A stretch of 64,000 nt of DNA from Actinoalloteichus fjordicus (GCF_001941625.1 NZ_CP016076.1:2294001-2358000), one strand, 5' to 3'. Counted from the stretch's first letter, positions 16,636 to 26,558 are shown. A program made the numbers and translations. The notes: a model not told the origin generated them from the sequence alone.

Positions 16636-18428
16636 GACGCCTCCTGCTCGGTGAGCTGGGAGAGCACGATCTCCCGGTAGGTCTGATTGCCCGCCATCAG
16701 CTCGGTGTGGGTGCCGGTGCCGACGACGCGGCCCTCGTCCAGGACGACGATGCGATCGGCGTCGCGGATGGTCGAGACCCGTTGGGCGACGATCACGAGG
16801 GTGGCGTCCTGGATCTCTCTGGCGAGTGCGGCGCGCAACGCCGCGTCGGTGGCGTAGTCGAGAGCCGAGAACGAGTCGTCGAAGAGGTAGATCTCCGGCC
16901 GCGCCACCAGGACCCTGGCGATGGCCAGTCGTTGCCGCTGTCCGCCGGAGACGTTGTTGCCGCCCTGTCCGATCGGACCGTCGAGTCCCTCCGGGAGCGC
17001 GGCGACGAACTCGGCTGCCTGTGCCACCTCTAACGCGTGCCACAGGTCGGCGTCGGTGGCGTCGGGTCTGCCGTATCGCAGGTTGGTCGCGATGGTGCCG
17101 GAGAACAGATAGGGCTTCTGCGGCACCAGCCCGACGATGCCCGGCAGCGTCGCCCGGTCCAGCTCCCGGACGTCGACGCCGTTGATGACGACGGCTCCGC
17201 CGGTCGTGTCGGCCAGTCGGGGGATCAGGTTCAGCAGCGTCGTCTTCCCGCTCCCGGTGGAGCCGATGACGGCCGTGGTCTGGCCTGGACGTGCGATCAG
17301 GTTCACGTCCCGCAGGACCTGTTCCTCGGCGCCGGGATAGCCGAAGTCGACGCCCCGGAGTTCGAGCAGGCCGTGACCGGCGTCCGCGGTCCTCGGGCTC
17401 GGCGGGCGGGTGAGGCTGGTGGTGGTGTCGAGCACCTCCTGGACGCGTTCGGCGCAGACCCGCGCCCTGGGCGTCATCATGAAGGCGAAGGTCGCCATCA
17501 TGACCGCCATCAGGATCTGCATGAGGTAGCTGAGGAAGGCGATCAGCGCACCGAACTGCATCGACCCGCCTGCGATGCGGTGGCTGCCGAACCACATGAC
17601 GGCCACGCTGGAGAACTCCATGATCAGCATCACCGCAGGCATCATCACGGCCATCAGCCTGCCGAAGCGCAGGGAGACGCTCATCAGCTCGGTGTTCGCG
17701 CCTGCGAACCGCTGACGTTCATGCTCGTCGCGGACGAAGGCGCGGATGACGCGGATTCCGGTGATCTGCTCGCGAGCCACCCGGTTGACGTCGTCGATGC
17801 GCTCCTGCATCTGGCGGGCCAGCGGACCCATCCGCCCCACGATCGCCAACATCACGATGATCAACGCGGGCAGGATGAACAGCAGCAGCCCGGACAGCGG
17901 CACATCCTGGTTCAGGGCCATCAGCGCGCCGCCGATGCCCATGATCGGCGCGGGCACCATGAGGACGAACCCCATGAGCACCAGCATCTGCACCTGCTCG
18001 ACGTCGTTCGTGGTGCGGGTGATGAGCGAGGGCGCCCCGAACCGGCCGACCTCGCGGACGGAGAACTCCTGGACTCGGCTGAAGACGGCCGCCCGGATGT
18101 CCCGGCCCACCGCCATCGCGGTGCGGGCGGCGAAGAACACCCCCGCCGCGGCGCAGGCGATCTGCAGGAGCGTCACGCCGAGCATCACGGCGCCGCTGCG
18201 CAGGATGTAGGCGGTGTCACCACGGATGACGCCGTTGTCGATGATGTCGGCGTTGAGGGCGGGCAGCCAGAGCATCGCGAGCATCTGGCCGAACTGGAAG
18301 AGGATCACCAGCGCGACAGAACGGCGATGCGGACGCAGGTGCACGCGCAGCAGCCTGCGCAGCGAGCCCGGCGTCCGGCGACCGGCTCGCGGACCCGCCT
18401 CGGAGGTGGCCGAGTCGGTCGAGGTCAT
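16632..18428 (-). CDS. ABC exporter half-transporter, subunit 1
   Basis: A 598-aa fused permease/ATPase. Membrane helices occupy about 40-330. The ATPase domain has GSTGSGKTT, a canonical signature VSGGQRQR and a Walker B reading IYLFDDSFSALD, in which the usual catalytic Glu after Asp is Asp. That is the typical sign of a degenerate site in heterodimeric exporters. ATG 18428 has GGAG 7 nt upstream; the longer frame adds arginine-rich residues only. It is the first gene of a two-gene operon, preceded by about 245 nt of leader from a MerR-type promoter. Confidence 0.88.
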   Translation of the reverse strand: MTSTDSATSEAGPRAGRRTPGSLRRLLRVHLRPHRRSVALVILFQFGQMLAMLWLPALNADIIDNGVIRGDTAYILRSGAVMLGVTLLQIACAAAGVFFAARTAMAVGRDIRAAVFSRVQEFSVREVGRFGAPSLITRTTNDVEQVQMLVLMGFVLMVPAPIMGIGGALMALNQDVPLSGLLLFILPALIIVMLAIVGRMGPLARQMQERIDDVNRVAREQITGIRVIRAFVRDEHERQRFAGANTELMSVSLRFGRLMAVMMPAVMLIMEFSSVAVMWFGSHRIAGGSMQFGALIAFLSYLMQILMAVMMATFAFMMTPRARVCAERVQEVLDTTTSLTRPPSPRTADAGHGLLELRGVDFGYPGAEEQVLRDVNLIARPGQTTAVIGSTGSGKTTLLNLIPRLADTTGGAVVINGVDVRELDRATLPGIVGLVPQKPYLFSGTIATNLRYGRPDATDADLWHALEVAQAAEFVAALPEGLDGPIGQGGNNVSGGQRQRLAIARVLVARPEIYLFDDSFSALDYATDAALRAALAREIQDATLVIVAQRVSTIRDADRIVVLDEGRVVGTGTHTELMAGNQTYREIVLSQLTEQEAS

Positions 18429-18675
18429 CGGAGATCTCCGCTCTCGTGGGACGGGGAGTGGCGAAGACCGCCGAGCGCGGGTGTCGTGAGACGCCACGGG
18501 ACTGAGCCTTCAATACCACCTGTCGAGCGAGAATCGACGGGGAGGACGGTCACGATGGAGACCGTCGGCCTGGACCGCCGAGGGACAGGCGCGTCGGACG
18601 TGGGGCCGCGTGATCGGGCGGCGGCGTGGGCTGCCGAGTGGTGAATTGCGGCGTGGTGGGCGCAGTCATGCTCTC

Positions 18676-18706
18676 ATCCTGGTACCTGAACAATACTTGA
18701 GGTCAA
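18676..18706 (-). promoter_or_regulatory. MerR-type promoter with 19-bp spacer
   Basis: On the reverse strand, TTGACC (18706-18701), a 19-nt spacer and CAGGAT (18681-18676). The dyad CCTCAA-N6-TTCAGG (one mismatch) spans the spacer. An over-long spacer with a central dyad is the hallmark of promoters activated by MerR/SoxR-type regulators. It points toward the ABC exporter operon. Confidence 0.5.
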
Positions 18707-19247
18707 ATCGAGCGCGGGTATCGCGCCTGATCGTGGCGGGTGGGACCGGGAACGCGGAACGCGCGGACCAGTCGGACCGGCCTGATGGCAACGGACGGAG
18801 GCGGGTGCGGAGTTCCCCGCCGGAGTCGCCCGGCCGACGCGAGGACTCCCGCCCGTTCGGCCCGGCGGCTGCGGCGGACGGCGGCCTGCCCTGCGCAGGC
18901 GCTCACCACATCGGGTGATGGTCGCCGAACCCGGTCGTGAAGTGTGTTCGAGGCCGATGCCGGGGAGACGTGGGGTGTCGTGCATCACCACGGCTTCTCG
19001 GACACGACGCCTCCGATTCCGTGCGAGCCGCCGCAGGCGCGACGGGCGGCCACCGCGTGAGACAGCCGGGGCGGGTTCGGCCCGCGCCCGGTCGAGGATG
19101 ACTCCTCCGACGGCCGCCGGGCAAGCGGATTTCCCGATGCACGCCGGGCCTGCGGAGCGGCGGAACCAGGCAGAGTGGTGCCGGACAGCTTCACCGTTCG
19201 GCCGGATGGCGTGCGCGGGTGTCACGAGACCGGGGTGTGCGAACCGA
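18707..19247. other. Intergenic, no gene seen
   Basis: About 540 nt upstream of the MerR-type promoter and beyond the hydrolase stop. The frames crossing it are arginine- and proline-rich and show no recognisable domain. No regulator gene is present here. Confidence 0.4.
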
Positions 19248-20105
19248 TCAGGTGCCGGACAGGAACTCCCGCAGCAGCGCCCGGAACTCGGCGGGCCGCT
19301 CGCGCCATGGCTGGTGTCCGGCACCCGCGACCACCGAGGACTCGGCGTCCGGCAGCGCCGAGACCAGTGCGTCGACGCCCTCGCGGGGACGGGGATCCTC
19401 GGCGCCGTGGACGACCAGGACCGGCGCTCTCACCCGCGCGCACGCCGCGCGCTCGGCCTCGCCCGCCCAGCGGTCGCACTCGGCGTTGAGCGCGGTGTTG
19501 GCGGCCGAGTTCAGCGGCAGCGGGGTGACGGCGTCGGCTCCGGCCATCGCCGCCGCGCGCGTGGGATCGGCGAAGTCGGGCTGCCAGCACAGCGTGCGCC
19601 ACTCCACCTCCTCCGCGTGGGAACGAGTCTGCCGGGCCAGTTCGTCTCGGCGGCGGAGCTGTGCGGTGGTGAGCCGCGCCGCCGCGCGGGAACGGTAGGC
19701 GGCCCGGTGCCGGGGCCAGTCGAGGCCGACCCCGTCGCAGTACACGAGACCGATCACGCGGTCGCGGAAGACGCTCGCGTATCTCAGCCCGAGCGTCGCG
19801 CCGAAGGAGTGACCGACGACGAACCACCGCTCGTGGCCGAAGTGCGTGCGCAACTCGTCGAGGTCGGCGACGAGGCGGTCCAGGCGGTGATCACCGTTCG
19901 GTGCCGAACGGCCGCAGCCGCGTTGGTCGAAGCGATGGGTGCTGAACCGGTCGGCCACCGCCTCGGCCGGAGCGGCGAGGTAGTCCCACATTCCCGGCCC
20001 GCCGTGCACGAAGACGACGGCGGGCGTGCCTGTGCGTCGGAGGGATCGGGTCCAGAGCACGGCGCCGTCCGACAGCGACACGGACTCGATCGTCTCGGCG
20101 GGCAC
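19248..20105 (-). CDS. Alpha/beta hydrolase, proline iminopeptidase-like
   Basis: A 285-aa alpha/beta-hydrolase. It shows the oxyanion HGGPGM motif near residue 33, the nucleophile elbow GHSFGA (near residue 95), and the acid and His near VVHGAEDPR and GAGHQPW. HGGPG with DQRGCGRS is the signature of proline iminopeptidases (S33) and their relatives. GTG 20105 is chosen because conserved sequence starts there; the frame continues to an ATG at 20228 but the added segment is low-complexity Arg/Pro. It is convergent to nothing on its left, and a broken hydrolase gene lies just upstream on the other strand. Confidence 0.78.
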   Translation of the reverse strand: MPAETIESVSLSDGAVLWTRSLRRTGTPAVVFVHGGPGMWDYLAAPAEAVADRFSTHRFDQRGCGRSAPNGDHRLDRLVADLDELRTHFGHERWFVVGHSFGATLGLRYASVFRDRVIGLVYCDGVGLDWPRHRAAYRSRAAARLTTAQLRRRDELARQTRSHAEEVEWRTLCWQPDFADPTRAAAMAGADAVTPLPLNSAANTALNAECDRWAGEAERAACARVRAPVLVVHGAEDPRPREGVDALVSALPDAESSVVAGAGHQPWRERPAEFRALLREFLSGT

Positions 20106-20303
20106 GAGATCGACCGTAGTCCGTGCGGTGCGGGCCGGTCGACGTCCTGCCCGCCCGCCCGCTCGGTCCGCGTCCGGCGGGTCGGGTCGCGCCGCTCGGC
20201 CGCCGCGCCGGGCGGGCATACTGATCATTCCGCCGCGTCGACGACCGCCCGGCGTCGCCGGTGACCGTCGAGGACCGGATTCGCCCGTCGCCGGGCGGGA
20301 CGC

Positions 20304-20648
20304 GTGCCCGTGCCGTCCTTCGGCGTCCCGACGCTCGGCGGCCCGACCGACGGGCCCATCTCCCGCGAAGGCAACGACGAGGTCCAGTTGGCGCTGTTCC
20401 GCGACTACCAGAACAATCGCCCGCTCTACCCGTTGCTGCACGAATTCCTCCGCACCAGCGGGGTTCCGGTGCTCGCCGTGTGGGGGCGCAACGACGAGAT
20501 CTTCGGCCCGGAAGGCGCACAGGCCTTCGCTTGCGACGCCGAGGACGCGGAGGTGCGCTTGATCAACAGCGGGCACTTCCTGCTGGAGAGCCACCTGGAC
20601 GTCGTCGCGGGTTACCTGCGCGGCTTCCTCGGGCGCGTGCTGCGCTAG
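20304..20648 (+). pseudogene. C-terminal remnant of an alpha/beta hydrolase
   Basis: About 100 codons match the end of haloalkane-dehalogenase-like alpha/beta hydrolases: PLYPLLHEFLRTSGVPVLAVWGRNDEIF with the acid, and INSGHFLLESHLD with the catalytic His. The N-terminal two thirds, including the nucleophile, are absent; upstream sequence is not homologous. No good ribosome-binding site is seen. It is probably a decayed gene. Confidence 0.65.
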
Positions 20649-21121
20649 CGGTGCCACGGCGCACGGGTGCGTGGACGGTCGCGTCGTTCGCGCAGCGGTG
20701 TCCGCCTGCGCCGTGGATCGCCGCCCGGGACCGCTGCCTGCGTGCATCAGACCTCGATTCTGCGGGGCCGAGCAGACGGATCGAGGAACCGCCCGCAACG
20801 CGGGACCAGGCCCCACCGGGCCGGACCAGCACCGGGCCCGGCCCGACGCGCCGGGGTACGCCCGCCTTGCCCGGTCGATGTCGACTGCTGGTTCAGGAGG
20901 TTCGGCAGCGGCGAACGGGTCCCCTGAGACGCGAGACGGCAGGCGGGCTCACCGTGTCATGAGGTCGGTCCGTCGACGAGAAGCGGCGGGCCCGCCGAGC
21001 GGCCGAGGGCCTGCCGCCCACGCCGTACCTGGCGCGGGGGCGCAGCCTCGGGAAGTGGAAGTGGCACGCCGCAGCCCCGCCGGGAGTTTCGCGGGCCCGG
21101 CGAACGGGGAACTGCTAGGGC
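20649..21121. other. Intergenic, no gene seen
   Basis: 470 nt between the hydrolase remnant and the first glycosyltransferase. No convincing coding sequence or hairpin is seen. It probably carries the promoter of the glycan cluster. Confidence 0.4.
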
Positions 21122-22099
21122 GTGACGGCGCAGGCCGGCGGGCGGAACGTGCTTCTGTGGCACGTGCACGGGTCGTGGACGGACTCCTTCGTCCGGGGCC
21201 CGCACCACTGTGTGCTGCCCACGCTGGCCGAGGGCGGCCCCTGGGGACGCGGCCGCTGCGGCCGCGCCTGGGAGTCGGCGACGGAGGTGCCGCTGGCCGA
21301 ACTCCGGGACGCCGAGGTCGACGTGGTGATCCTGCAACGCCCGGAGGAGATCGACCTCGTCGAGCAGTGGCTCGGCAGGCGGCCGGGCCGGGACATCCCC
21401 GCCGTCTATCTCGAACACAACGTGCCGCGATCGGACCCGGCGTCGGCACGGCATCCGCTGGCGGATCGCACGGACATCCCGATCGTGCACGTCACCCACT
21501 TCAACGACCTGATGTGGGACAACGGCCGGGCGCCCACCCACGTCATCCAGCACGGCATCGTCGACCCCGGCGAGCAGTACACCGGCGAGCTGCCGCACGG
21601 CGTCGCGCTCATCAACGAGCCGTCCCGCCGAGCCCGCGTCACGGGGAGCGACCTGCTGGCGGTCTTCGCCGACGCGGGCCCGGTCGATCTCTTCGGCATC
21701 GGAGCGGCCGACTTCGTCCCGGCCTCCTCGACCGCCCATCCGGTGCGCGGCATCGACGATCTCGACCATGCCGCGCTGCACCCCGAGATGGCCCGTCGAC
21801 GGGTGTATCTGCACACCGCCCGCTGGACCTCGCTCGGCCTGTCGCTCCTGGAGGCGATGCAGCTCGGGATGCCCGTCGTCGTGCTCGCCGCCACCGAGAC
21901 GACGATGGCGGTCCCCTCGGAGGCGGGCGCGGTCTCCACCGACGTGTCGGTACTGGTGCGGGCCTTCCGCGAACTGCTGCACGAACCCGATCTCGCGGTG
22001 CTCGCGGGCCGGGCAGGCCGGGACTACGCGGTGACGAGATACGGACTCGATCGCTTTCATCGCGACTGGACCGCCCTGCTCGCCGAGGTCACTCGGTGA
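21122..22099 (+). CDS. Glycosyltransferase (GT4-like, GT-B fold)
   Basis: A 325-aa predicted glycosyltransferase. The C-terminal part holds a GT-B donor-site stretch (LHTARWTSLGLSLLEAMQLGMPVVVLAATET, about residues 220-255), as in GT4 enzymes. The N-terminal part begins NVLLWHVHGSWTDSFVRG and has EHNVPRSDP. It is shorter than typical GT4 proteins (about 370-400 aa). The GTG start has only a weak upstream purine run. It is the first gene of the sugar cluster, with a 32-nt gap to a second GT4, so the two are probably co-transcribed. Donor and acceptor are unknown. Confidence 0.78.
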   Translation: MTAQAGGRNVLLWHVHGSWTDSFVRGPHHCVLPTLAEGGPWGRGRCGRAWESATEVPLAELRDAEVDVVILQRPEEIDLVEQWLGRRPGRDIPAVYLEHNVPRSDPASARHPLADRTDIPIVHVTHFNDLMWDNGRAPTHVIQHGIVDPGEQYTGELPHGVALINEPSRRARVTGSDLLAVFADAGPVDLFGIGAADFVPASSTAHPVRGIDDLDHAALHPEMARRRVYLHTARWTSLGLSLLEAMQLGMPVVVLAATETTMAVPSEAGAVSTDVSVLVRAFRELLHEPDLAVLAGRAGRDYAVTRYGLDRFHRDWTALLAEVTR

Positions 22100-22131
22100 A
22101 CCGCCGCGCAGCGGCTCCGAGAGGAGGCCCG

Positions 22132-23361
22132 ATGAGAATCGCGATGGTGTCCGAGCACGCCAGTCCGCTGGCCGCGCTGGGCGGTGTCGATGCAGGCGGC
22201 CAGAACGTCCACGTCGCCGAGCTGTCCTCCGCGCTGTGTCGGCAGGGCCACCAGGTGACCGTGTACACGCGGCGTGAGAGTCTCGTCGTGCCCGAGACGA
22301 TCATCACCGACGGCGGCCTTCGCGTCGTGCACGTGCCCGCGGGTCCGCCGGTCCCGCTGCCGAAGGACCGGCTCCTGGCGCACATGGGGGAGTTCGGCGC
22401 GTTCCTGCGCCGACGCTGGGCCGCAGAGCGTCCCGACGTGGTGCACGCGCACTTCTGGATGTCCGGTCTCGCCGCCATGCTGGCCGTCGAGGGGACGGGC
22501 ATCCCGGTGGTGCAGACCTTCCACGCCCTCGGCGCGGTCAAGCGTCGGCACCAGGGCGCGGCGGACACCAGCCCGCCGGAGCGGATCCGGCTGGAGGAGG
22601 AGATCGCCAGACGGGCCGACCGGGTCATCGCCACCTGCTCCGACGAGGTGTTCGAGCTGGCCAGGATGCGCATGACGCGGGCGAAGGCCTCGGTCGTGCC
22701 CTGCGGCGTAGACCTGGAGCGCTTCCAACCTGCTGGCCCGCCCGCGCCGCCCTCGGGGCGACATCGGATTCTCAGCGTCGGCAGGCTGGTGCCCCGCAAG
22801 GGGTTCGACGTCGCCGTCACGGCACTGACCGCCCTACCGGAGACCGAGCTGCTCCTCGCGGGCGGGCCCGAGGACGGCAGGCTCGACGAGGACCCTGAGG
22901 CGCAACGCCTGCTGCGACTCGCGGAGCAGCTCGGCGTGCGAGACCGACTCGTCCTGCTCGGACAGGTGCCCACTGCGGAGATGCCCGCGCTGCTGCGGTC
23001 GGCCGACGTCGTCGTGTGCACCCCGTGGTACGAGCCCTTCGGCATCACACCGCTGGAGGCGATGGCGTGCGGAGTCCCGGTGGTGTCGGCCGCGGTGGGC
23101 GGACTGATCGACACGGTCGTCGACGGATCGACCGGAACACTGGTGGCTCCGAACGATCCCGCTGCCCTCGCCGCCGCGGTGCGCGCCCTGCTGGCGCGGC
23201 CGGGGACTCGGCGGCGCTACGGCCTGGCGGGCAGAAGGCGGATGCAGCTGCGCTACTCCTGGGACCGGATCGCCGTGGACACGCTGCGGGTCTACCAACG
23301 CGCGTGCTCACCGACGGAGCTGTCCACCGAGGACGCGAGCGGGGGCAGGGCGGTGTTGTGA
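22132..23361 (+). CDS. Glycosyltransferase family 4
   Basis: A 409-aa GT4 enzyme. The N-terminal acceptor domain opens MRIAMVSEHASPLAALGGVDAGGQNVHV, the GGxxxHV signature of sucrose-phosphate-synthase/MshA-like GT4s. The donor domain carries ILSVGRLVPRKGFD (about 205-218) and the E-x7-E motif in PFGITPLEAMACGVPVV (near 300). The start has GAGGAGG 5 nt upstream. It transfers an NDP-sugar to an unknown acceptor in the cytoplasm. It resembles retaining transferases found in actinomycete surface-glycan clusters. Confidence 0.88.
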   Translation: MRIAMVSEHASPLAALGGVDAGGQNVHVAELSSALCRQGHQVTVYTRRESLVVPETIITDGGLRVVHVPAGPPVPLPKDRLLAHMGEFGAFLRRRWAAERPDVVHAHFWMSGLAAMLAVEGTGIPVVQTFHALGAVKRRHQGAADTSPPERIRLEEEIARRADRVIATCSDEVFELARMRMTRAKASVVPCGVDLERFQPAGPPAPPSGRHRILSVGRLVPRKGFDVAVTALTALPETELLLAGGPEDGRLDEDPEAQRLLRLAEQLGVRDRLVLLGQVPTAEMPALLRSADVVVCTPWYEPFGITPLEAMACGVPVVSAAVGGLIDTVVDGSTGTLVAPNDPAALAAAVRALLARPGTRRRYGLAGRRRMQLRYSWDRIAVDTLRVYQRACSPTELSTEDASGGRAVL

Positions 23362-23381
23362 GCCTGCCGGTGTCCGGCGGG

Positions 23382-24278
23382 TCAACCGACGTAGCGGCGA
23401 GCCGTCGACCGTCGCTGCGACTCCTCGAGCAGCAGCAGCCCCGCCTCGACGCGCGTCGGCACCACCCGTCTCTCCCGCAGGACCCAGGGCAGCCCGCGCA
23501 GGGCGGCCGCCACCGCCCCCGCCGTCGCCAGATCGGCGGGTGCCGAGCGCAGCACGGCCGCGCTCCGACGGAGCGCGCTGCGCAGCGGACGGCGCAGCCA
23601 CAGCGTCCACAGGGTGTTGCGGATGCCGAGCTGTCGCCGACGCCGCGCATCACGCGTCCGGGACGGGGCATGGTGAATCACCATGTCCTCGACCCAGCAC
23701 ATCCACCAGCCCAGCGCGGCGAGGTCCAGGGCGAGCAGCTCCTCCTCACCGCCGAGCCACATCCGCGAGGAGAAGCCGCCGACCTGGGTGAACGCCGAGA
23801 CGCGGAAGGCGGACAGGCCTGCCATCACTCCGAGCAGTGCCGGGCCCGGCAGCCAGCCGGGGCCTGTCACGGGGGAGTCCCGCAGCTCCGGCGTGATCGG
23901 GTCCTCCGCGAGGTCCGGCTCGACCAGGCACCTGCCGGTGACCGAGGCCAGACCCGGCCACCGGTCGAGCAGTGTGACAGCACGGGTCAGCACGCCCGGC
24001 TGCCAGCGGGTGTCGTCGTCGCAGAACGCCACATACGGGGTGCGCGCCCGGCGCACCGCGAGGTTGCGTCCGATCGCACCGAGGTTGCGCGTCGACCGGA
24101 TCAGCTCCACTTCGGGATACTCCGCCGCGACCGCGTCCGCCGTGCCGTCCGTGGAGGCGTTGTCCACCAGGATGATCGGTGCCGCGTCGGGCAGCGCGGT
24201 CATCTTCGCGAGCGTCTCCAGGAGTTGATCACGCCGATCGCGGGTGATGATCACCACGGTGATGCGATGCACCGTCAT
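23382..24278 (-). CDS. Glycosyltransferase family 2
   Basis: A 298-aa GT-A enzyme. The N-terminus shows VVIITRDRRDQLLETL, VDNASTDGTAD and the metal-binding CDDDTRW (DXD-like) near residue 92. A conserved GGEEELLALDL near 180 marks the acceptor side. The C-terminal third is helical and Arg-rich, possibly membrane-associated. ATG 24278 overlaps the stop of the upstream GT2 as ATGA, so the two are coupled. They run opposite to the flanking genes, convergent to the GT4 pair. The linkage formed is unknown. Confidence 0.85.
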   Translation of the reverse strand: MTVHRITVVIITRDRRDQLLETLAKMTALPDAAPIILVDNASTDGTADAVAAEYPEVELIRSTRNLGAIGRNLAVRRARTPYVAFCDDDTRWQPGVLTRAVTLLDRWPGLASVTGRCLVEPDLAEDPITPELRDSPVTGPGWLPGPALLGVMAGLSAFRVSAFTQVGGFSSRMWLGGEEELLALDLAALGWWMCWVEDMVIHHAPSRTRDARRRRQLGIRNTLWTLWLRRPLRSALRRSAAVLRSAPADLATAGAVAAALRGLPWVLRERRVVPTRVEAGLLLLEESQRRSTARRYVG

Positions 24279-25159
24279 GGGCTCGACTCCCCCTCGTCGG
24301 CGTGCTCCAGAATCCGGACGCGCCGTTCGACCTCGCTCGGCAGTCGGCTCCGTCGGACGAGCGCGGCAGGCAGTCGGCGCAGCAGTCCCGCCACGACCCG
24401 CCGGGTCTCGCGGTCCCGTGGCACGGCGTGCAGCAGGTCGGCCGTCTCGACGGCGCATCGGTGCCATGGACGTCGCATCCAGGTGATGAGGGCGTTGTTC
24501 CGCCGCTCGGCCCGCAGCCGCCAGGACGCGGGCGGTCGGGCGCTGGAGGGATGGTGGTGGGCCAGGACCCGGTCGGCGTAGCACAGCGCCCAGCCGTGCG
24601 CCGCGAGGTCGAGCGCGAGGAGCCGCTCCTCCGCACCGAAGTGCAGCAGCCGGGAGAAGCCGCCGACCTCCAGGAACGCCGTCCGCCGGACGATCGCCGC
24701 GCACGCGAGGAAGCCGAGGACCGACGGGCCCGGCAGACCGGTCGGGTGTCCCAGCGGGCTGGCCGCCATCCGCTGATTGAGGGGGTCGTCGGAGTCCGTC
24801 GGGCCGACCAGGGTCCGCGCCGCCAGCAGCGCGACCCTCGGGTGGGCGGTCAGGATGCGCTCCGCCGAGGGGAGGGCGTCGTGGGCCCACCACGAGTCGT
24901 CGTCGGAGAACGCGACGAACGGGGTCGCGGCCCTGGTCACGCCCAGATTGCGGGCCGCAGCCCCGAGGTTGCGGCGGAGCCGGATCACCTGCACCCCCGC
25001 GATCCGCGCGGCGCCCGCCGCCGTGTCGTCGGAGGAGGCGTTGTCCACCACGATGATCGGCGGAGCCGGACGCAGCGCCCGCAGCCTCGTCAGGGTGCGG
25101 TGCAGCTCGGCGGCCCGATCGCGCGTGGCGATGACCACCGTGGTCTGCGGCGTGCTCAC
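24275..25159 (-). CDS. Glycosyltransferase family 2, paralogue
   Basis: A 294-aa GT2 enzyme closely related in layout to the gene it is coupled to: TTVVIATRDRAAELHRTL, VDNASSDDTAA, FSDDDSWW (DXD) and GAEERLLALDLAAHGW. The two are probably a tandem duplication acting at successive steps of one glycan. GTG 25159 is the likely start; an upstream GTG at 25198 adds a Pro/Arg-rich stretch. It is divergent from the decarboxylase-like gene at 25330, sharing a 170-nt promoter region. Confidence 0.85.
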   Translation of the reverse strand: MSTPQTTVVIATRDRAAELHRTLTRLRALRPAPPIIVVDNASSDDTAAGAARIAGVQVIRLRRNLGAAARNLGVTRAATPFVAFSDDDSWWAHDALPSAERILTAHPRVALLAARTLVGPTDSDDPLNQRMAASPLGHPTGLPGPSVLGFLACAAIVRRTAFLEVGGFSRLLHFGAEERLLALDLAAHGWALCYADRVLAHHHPSSARPPASWRLRAERRNNALITWMRRPWHRCAVETADLLHAVPRDRETRRVVAGLLRRLPAALVRRSRLPSEVERRVRILEHADEGESSP

Positions 25160-25329
25160 CCGGCTGCCCCGTTCCCCCTGCGACGGGGGCCGAGGCACCT
25201 GCGAAGTACTCGCATGCAGGCCGCATACCCGCAGGCGTCCCGGCCCAACCCGGCGCGGGAGAACAGGGCGCCGGGGACCTGCGGCCCGGACCGCACGTGT
25301 GAGGCGCGGACGGCCGGGTAGCCGAAGAC

Positions 25330-26307
25330 GTGACGCGACGCATCGAACGTGCGCTGGTGACCGGGGGTGCGGGTTTCGTCGGATCGCACCTCGCCGAACT
25401 GCTGCTGGCCGAGGGCAGCGAGGTCCTCGTGCTCGACGACTTCTCGACTGCTGCGGCCGACACGGTCGCCGAGCTGCGGGAACGTCCCGGAGTCGAGTTG
25501 GTCCGACACGACGTCACTCGACCGATCACCGTGCCCGGCCGCGTCGACGTCGTCTTCCACCTGGCCTCACCCGCCTCACCGCCGGACTACCTGCGACTGC
25601 CGATCGAGACGCTCCGGGCGGGGTCGCTGGGCACCGCGCACGCGCTCGACGTGGCCGTGCGTGCCGACGCCCGCTTCGTACTGGCCTCGACCAGCGAGGT
25701 CTACGGCGACCCGGAGGTGCATCCGCAGCCGGAGAGCTATCGAGGTCGCGTGAACCCGGTCGGCCCGCGCAGCGTGTACGACGAGGCGAAGCGGTATGCC
25801 GAGGCGCTGACCGCCGCCTACCGGCGCGAGTGCGGCGCGAACACCGGCATCGCTCGGCTCTTCAACACCTACGGCCCTCGGATGCGGGCACACGACGGTC
25901 GGGCGGTGCCGACGTTCATTCGGCAGGCGCTGGCCGGGGAACCGTTGACCGTGGCCGGTTCCGGCACGCAGACCCGGTCGCTCTGCTACGTCGACGACAC
26001 CGTGCGCGGCCTGCTCGCCCTGGCCAAGGCGGATCTGCCCGGCCCGGTGAATCTGGGCAACCCCGAGGAGCTCACGGTGCGTGAGCTGGCCGAGGAGATC
26101 CGCGCGGCCGCAGGCGGCAGCGCGGGCCTGACCTTCGTCGACGCCGCCGAGGACGACCCGAGGCGACGCTGTCCGGACATCACCCTGGCTCGGCGTGAGC
26201 TGGGCTGGTGGCCTCGGGTGAGCCTGGCCGAGGGACTGGCTCGGACGATTCGGTGGTTCGAGCCCCGCCGGGAGCCGACGCCGGAGCCGTCGTCGGTCTT
26301 CTGGTGA
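25330..26307 (+). CDS. UDP-glucuronate decarboxylase-like NAD-dependent sugar epimerase/dehydratase
   Basis: A 325-aa extended SDR. The Rossmann motif TGGAGFVG is at residues 11-18. HLASPASPPDY (about 77-87) is highly characteristic of UDP-xylose synthases. The catalytic Y150 and K154 are in SVYDEAKRYAE, and Thr/Ser in STSEVYG. It should oxidise and decarboxylate UDP-glucuronate to UDP-xylose, or a close variant. The substrate would come from the UDP-glucose dehydrogenase encoded at 34492-35814 in the same cluster. A dTDP-sugar dehydratase role is less likely given the SPASP motif. Confidence 0.82.
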   Translation: MTRRIERALVTGGAGFVGSHLAELLLAEGSEVLVLDDFSTAAADTVAELRERPGVELVRHDVTRPITVPGRVDVVFHLASPASPPDYLRLPIETLRAGSLGTAHALDVAVRADARFVLASTSEVYGDPEVHPQPESYRGRVNPVGPRSVYDEAKRYAEALTAAYRRECGANTGIARLFNTYGPRMRAHDGRAVPTFIRQALAGEPLTVAGSGTQTRSLCYVDDTVRGLLALAKADLPGPVNLGNPEELTVRELAEEIRAAAGGSAGLTFVDAAEDDPRRRCPDITLARRELGWWPRVSLAEGLARTIRWFEPRREPTPEPSSVFW

Positions 26308-26558
26308 GCCGACGTTCTGGTGAGTCACGACGTGCCGGGGCGCGCCCGAACGGTTTACCGCCGTCGTCGTCGGGCATCGCTATAGGGCTGACCCGGCCCC
26401 GGCTGGGCGACGGCCGGTCGGGTGACACGACACCGGCGAGGCCACGATGCGGCGCTACCGAGCGGGCCGATGCGAGCAGGGCGACACGGAAGAGTCGACA
26501 CGACAGGACCGACACGGCGGGGCGGGCGGCACATGCCCCCGAGCGGAGGAGTGGCTCG

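Noticed and set aside
20671-22131. Extension of the GT4 gene upstream to 20671
   Set aside because: The added residues are low-complexity and overlap the separate glycosyltransferase at 21122 in another frame; the strong GAGGAGG site sets the start at 22132.
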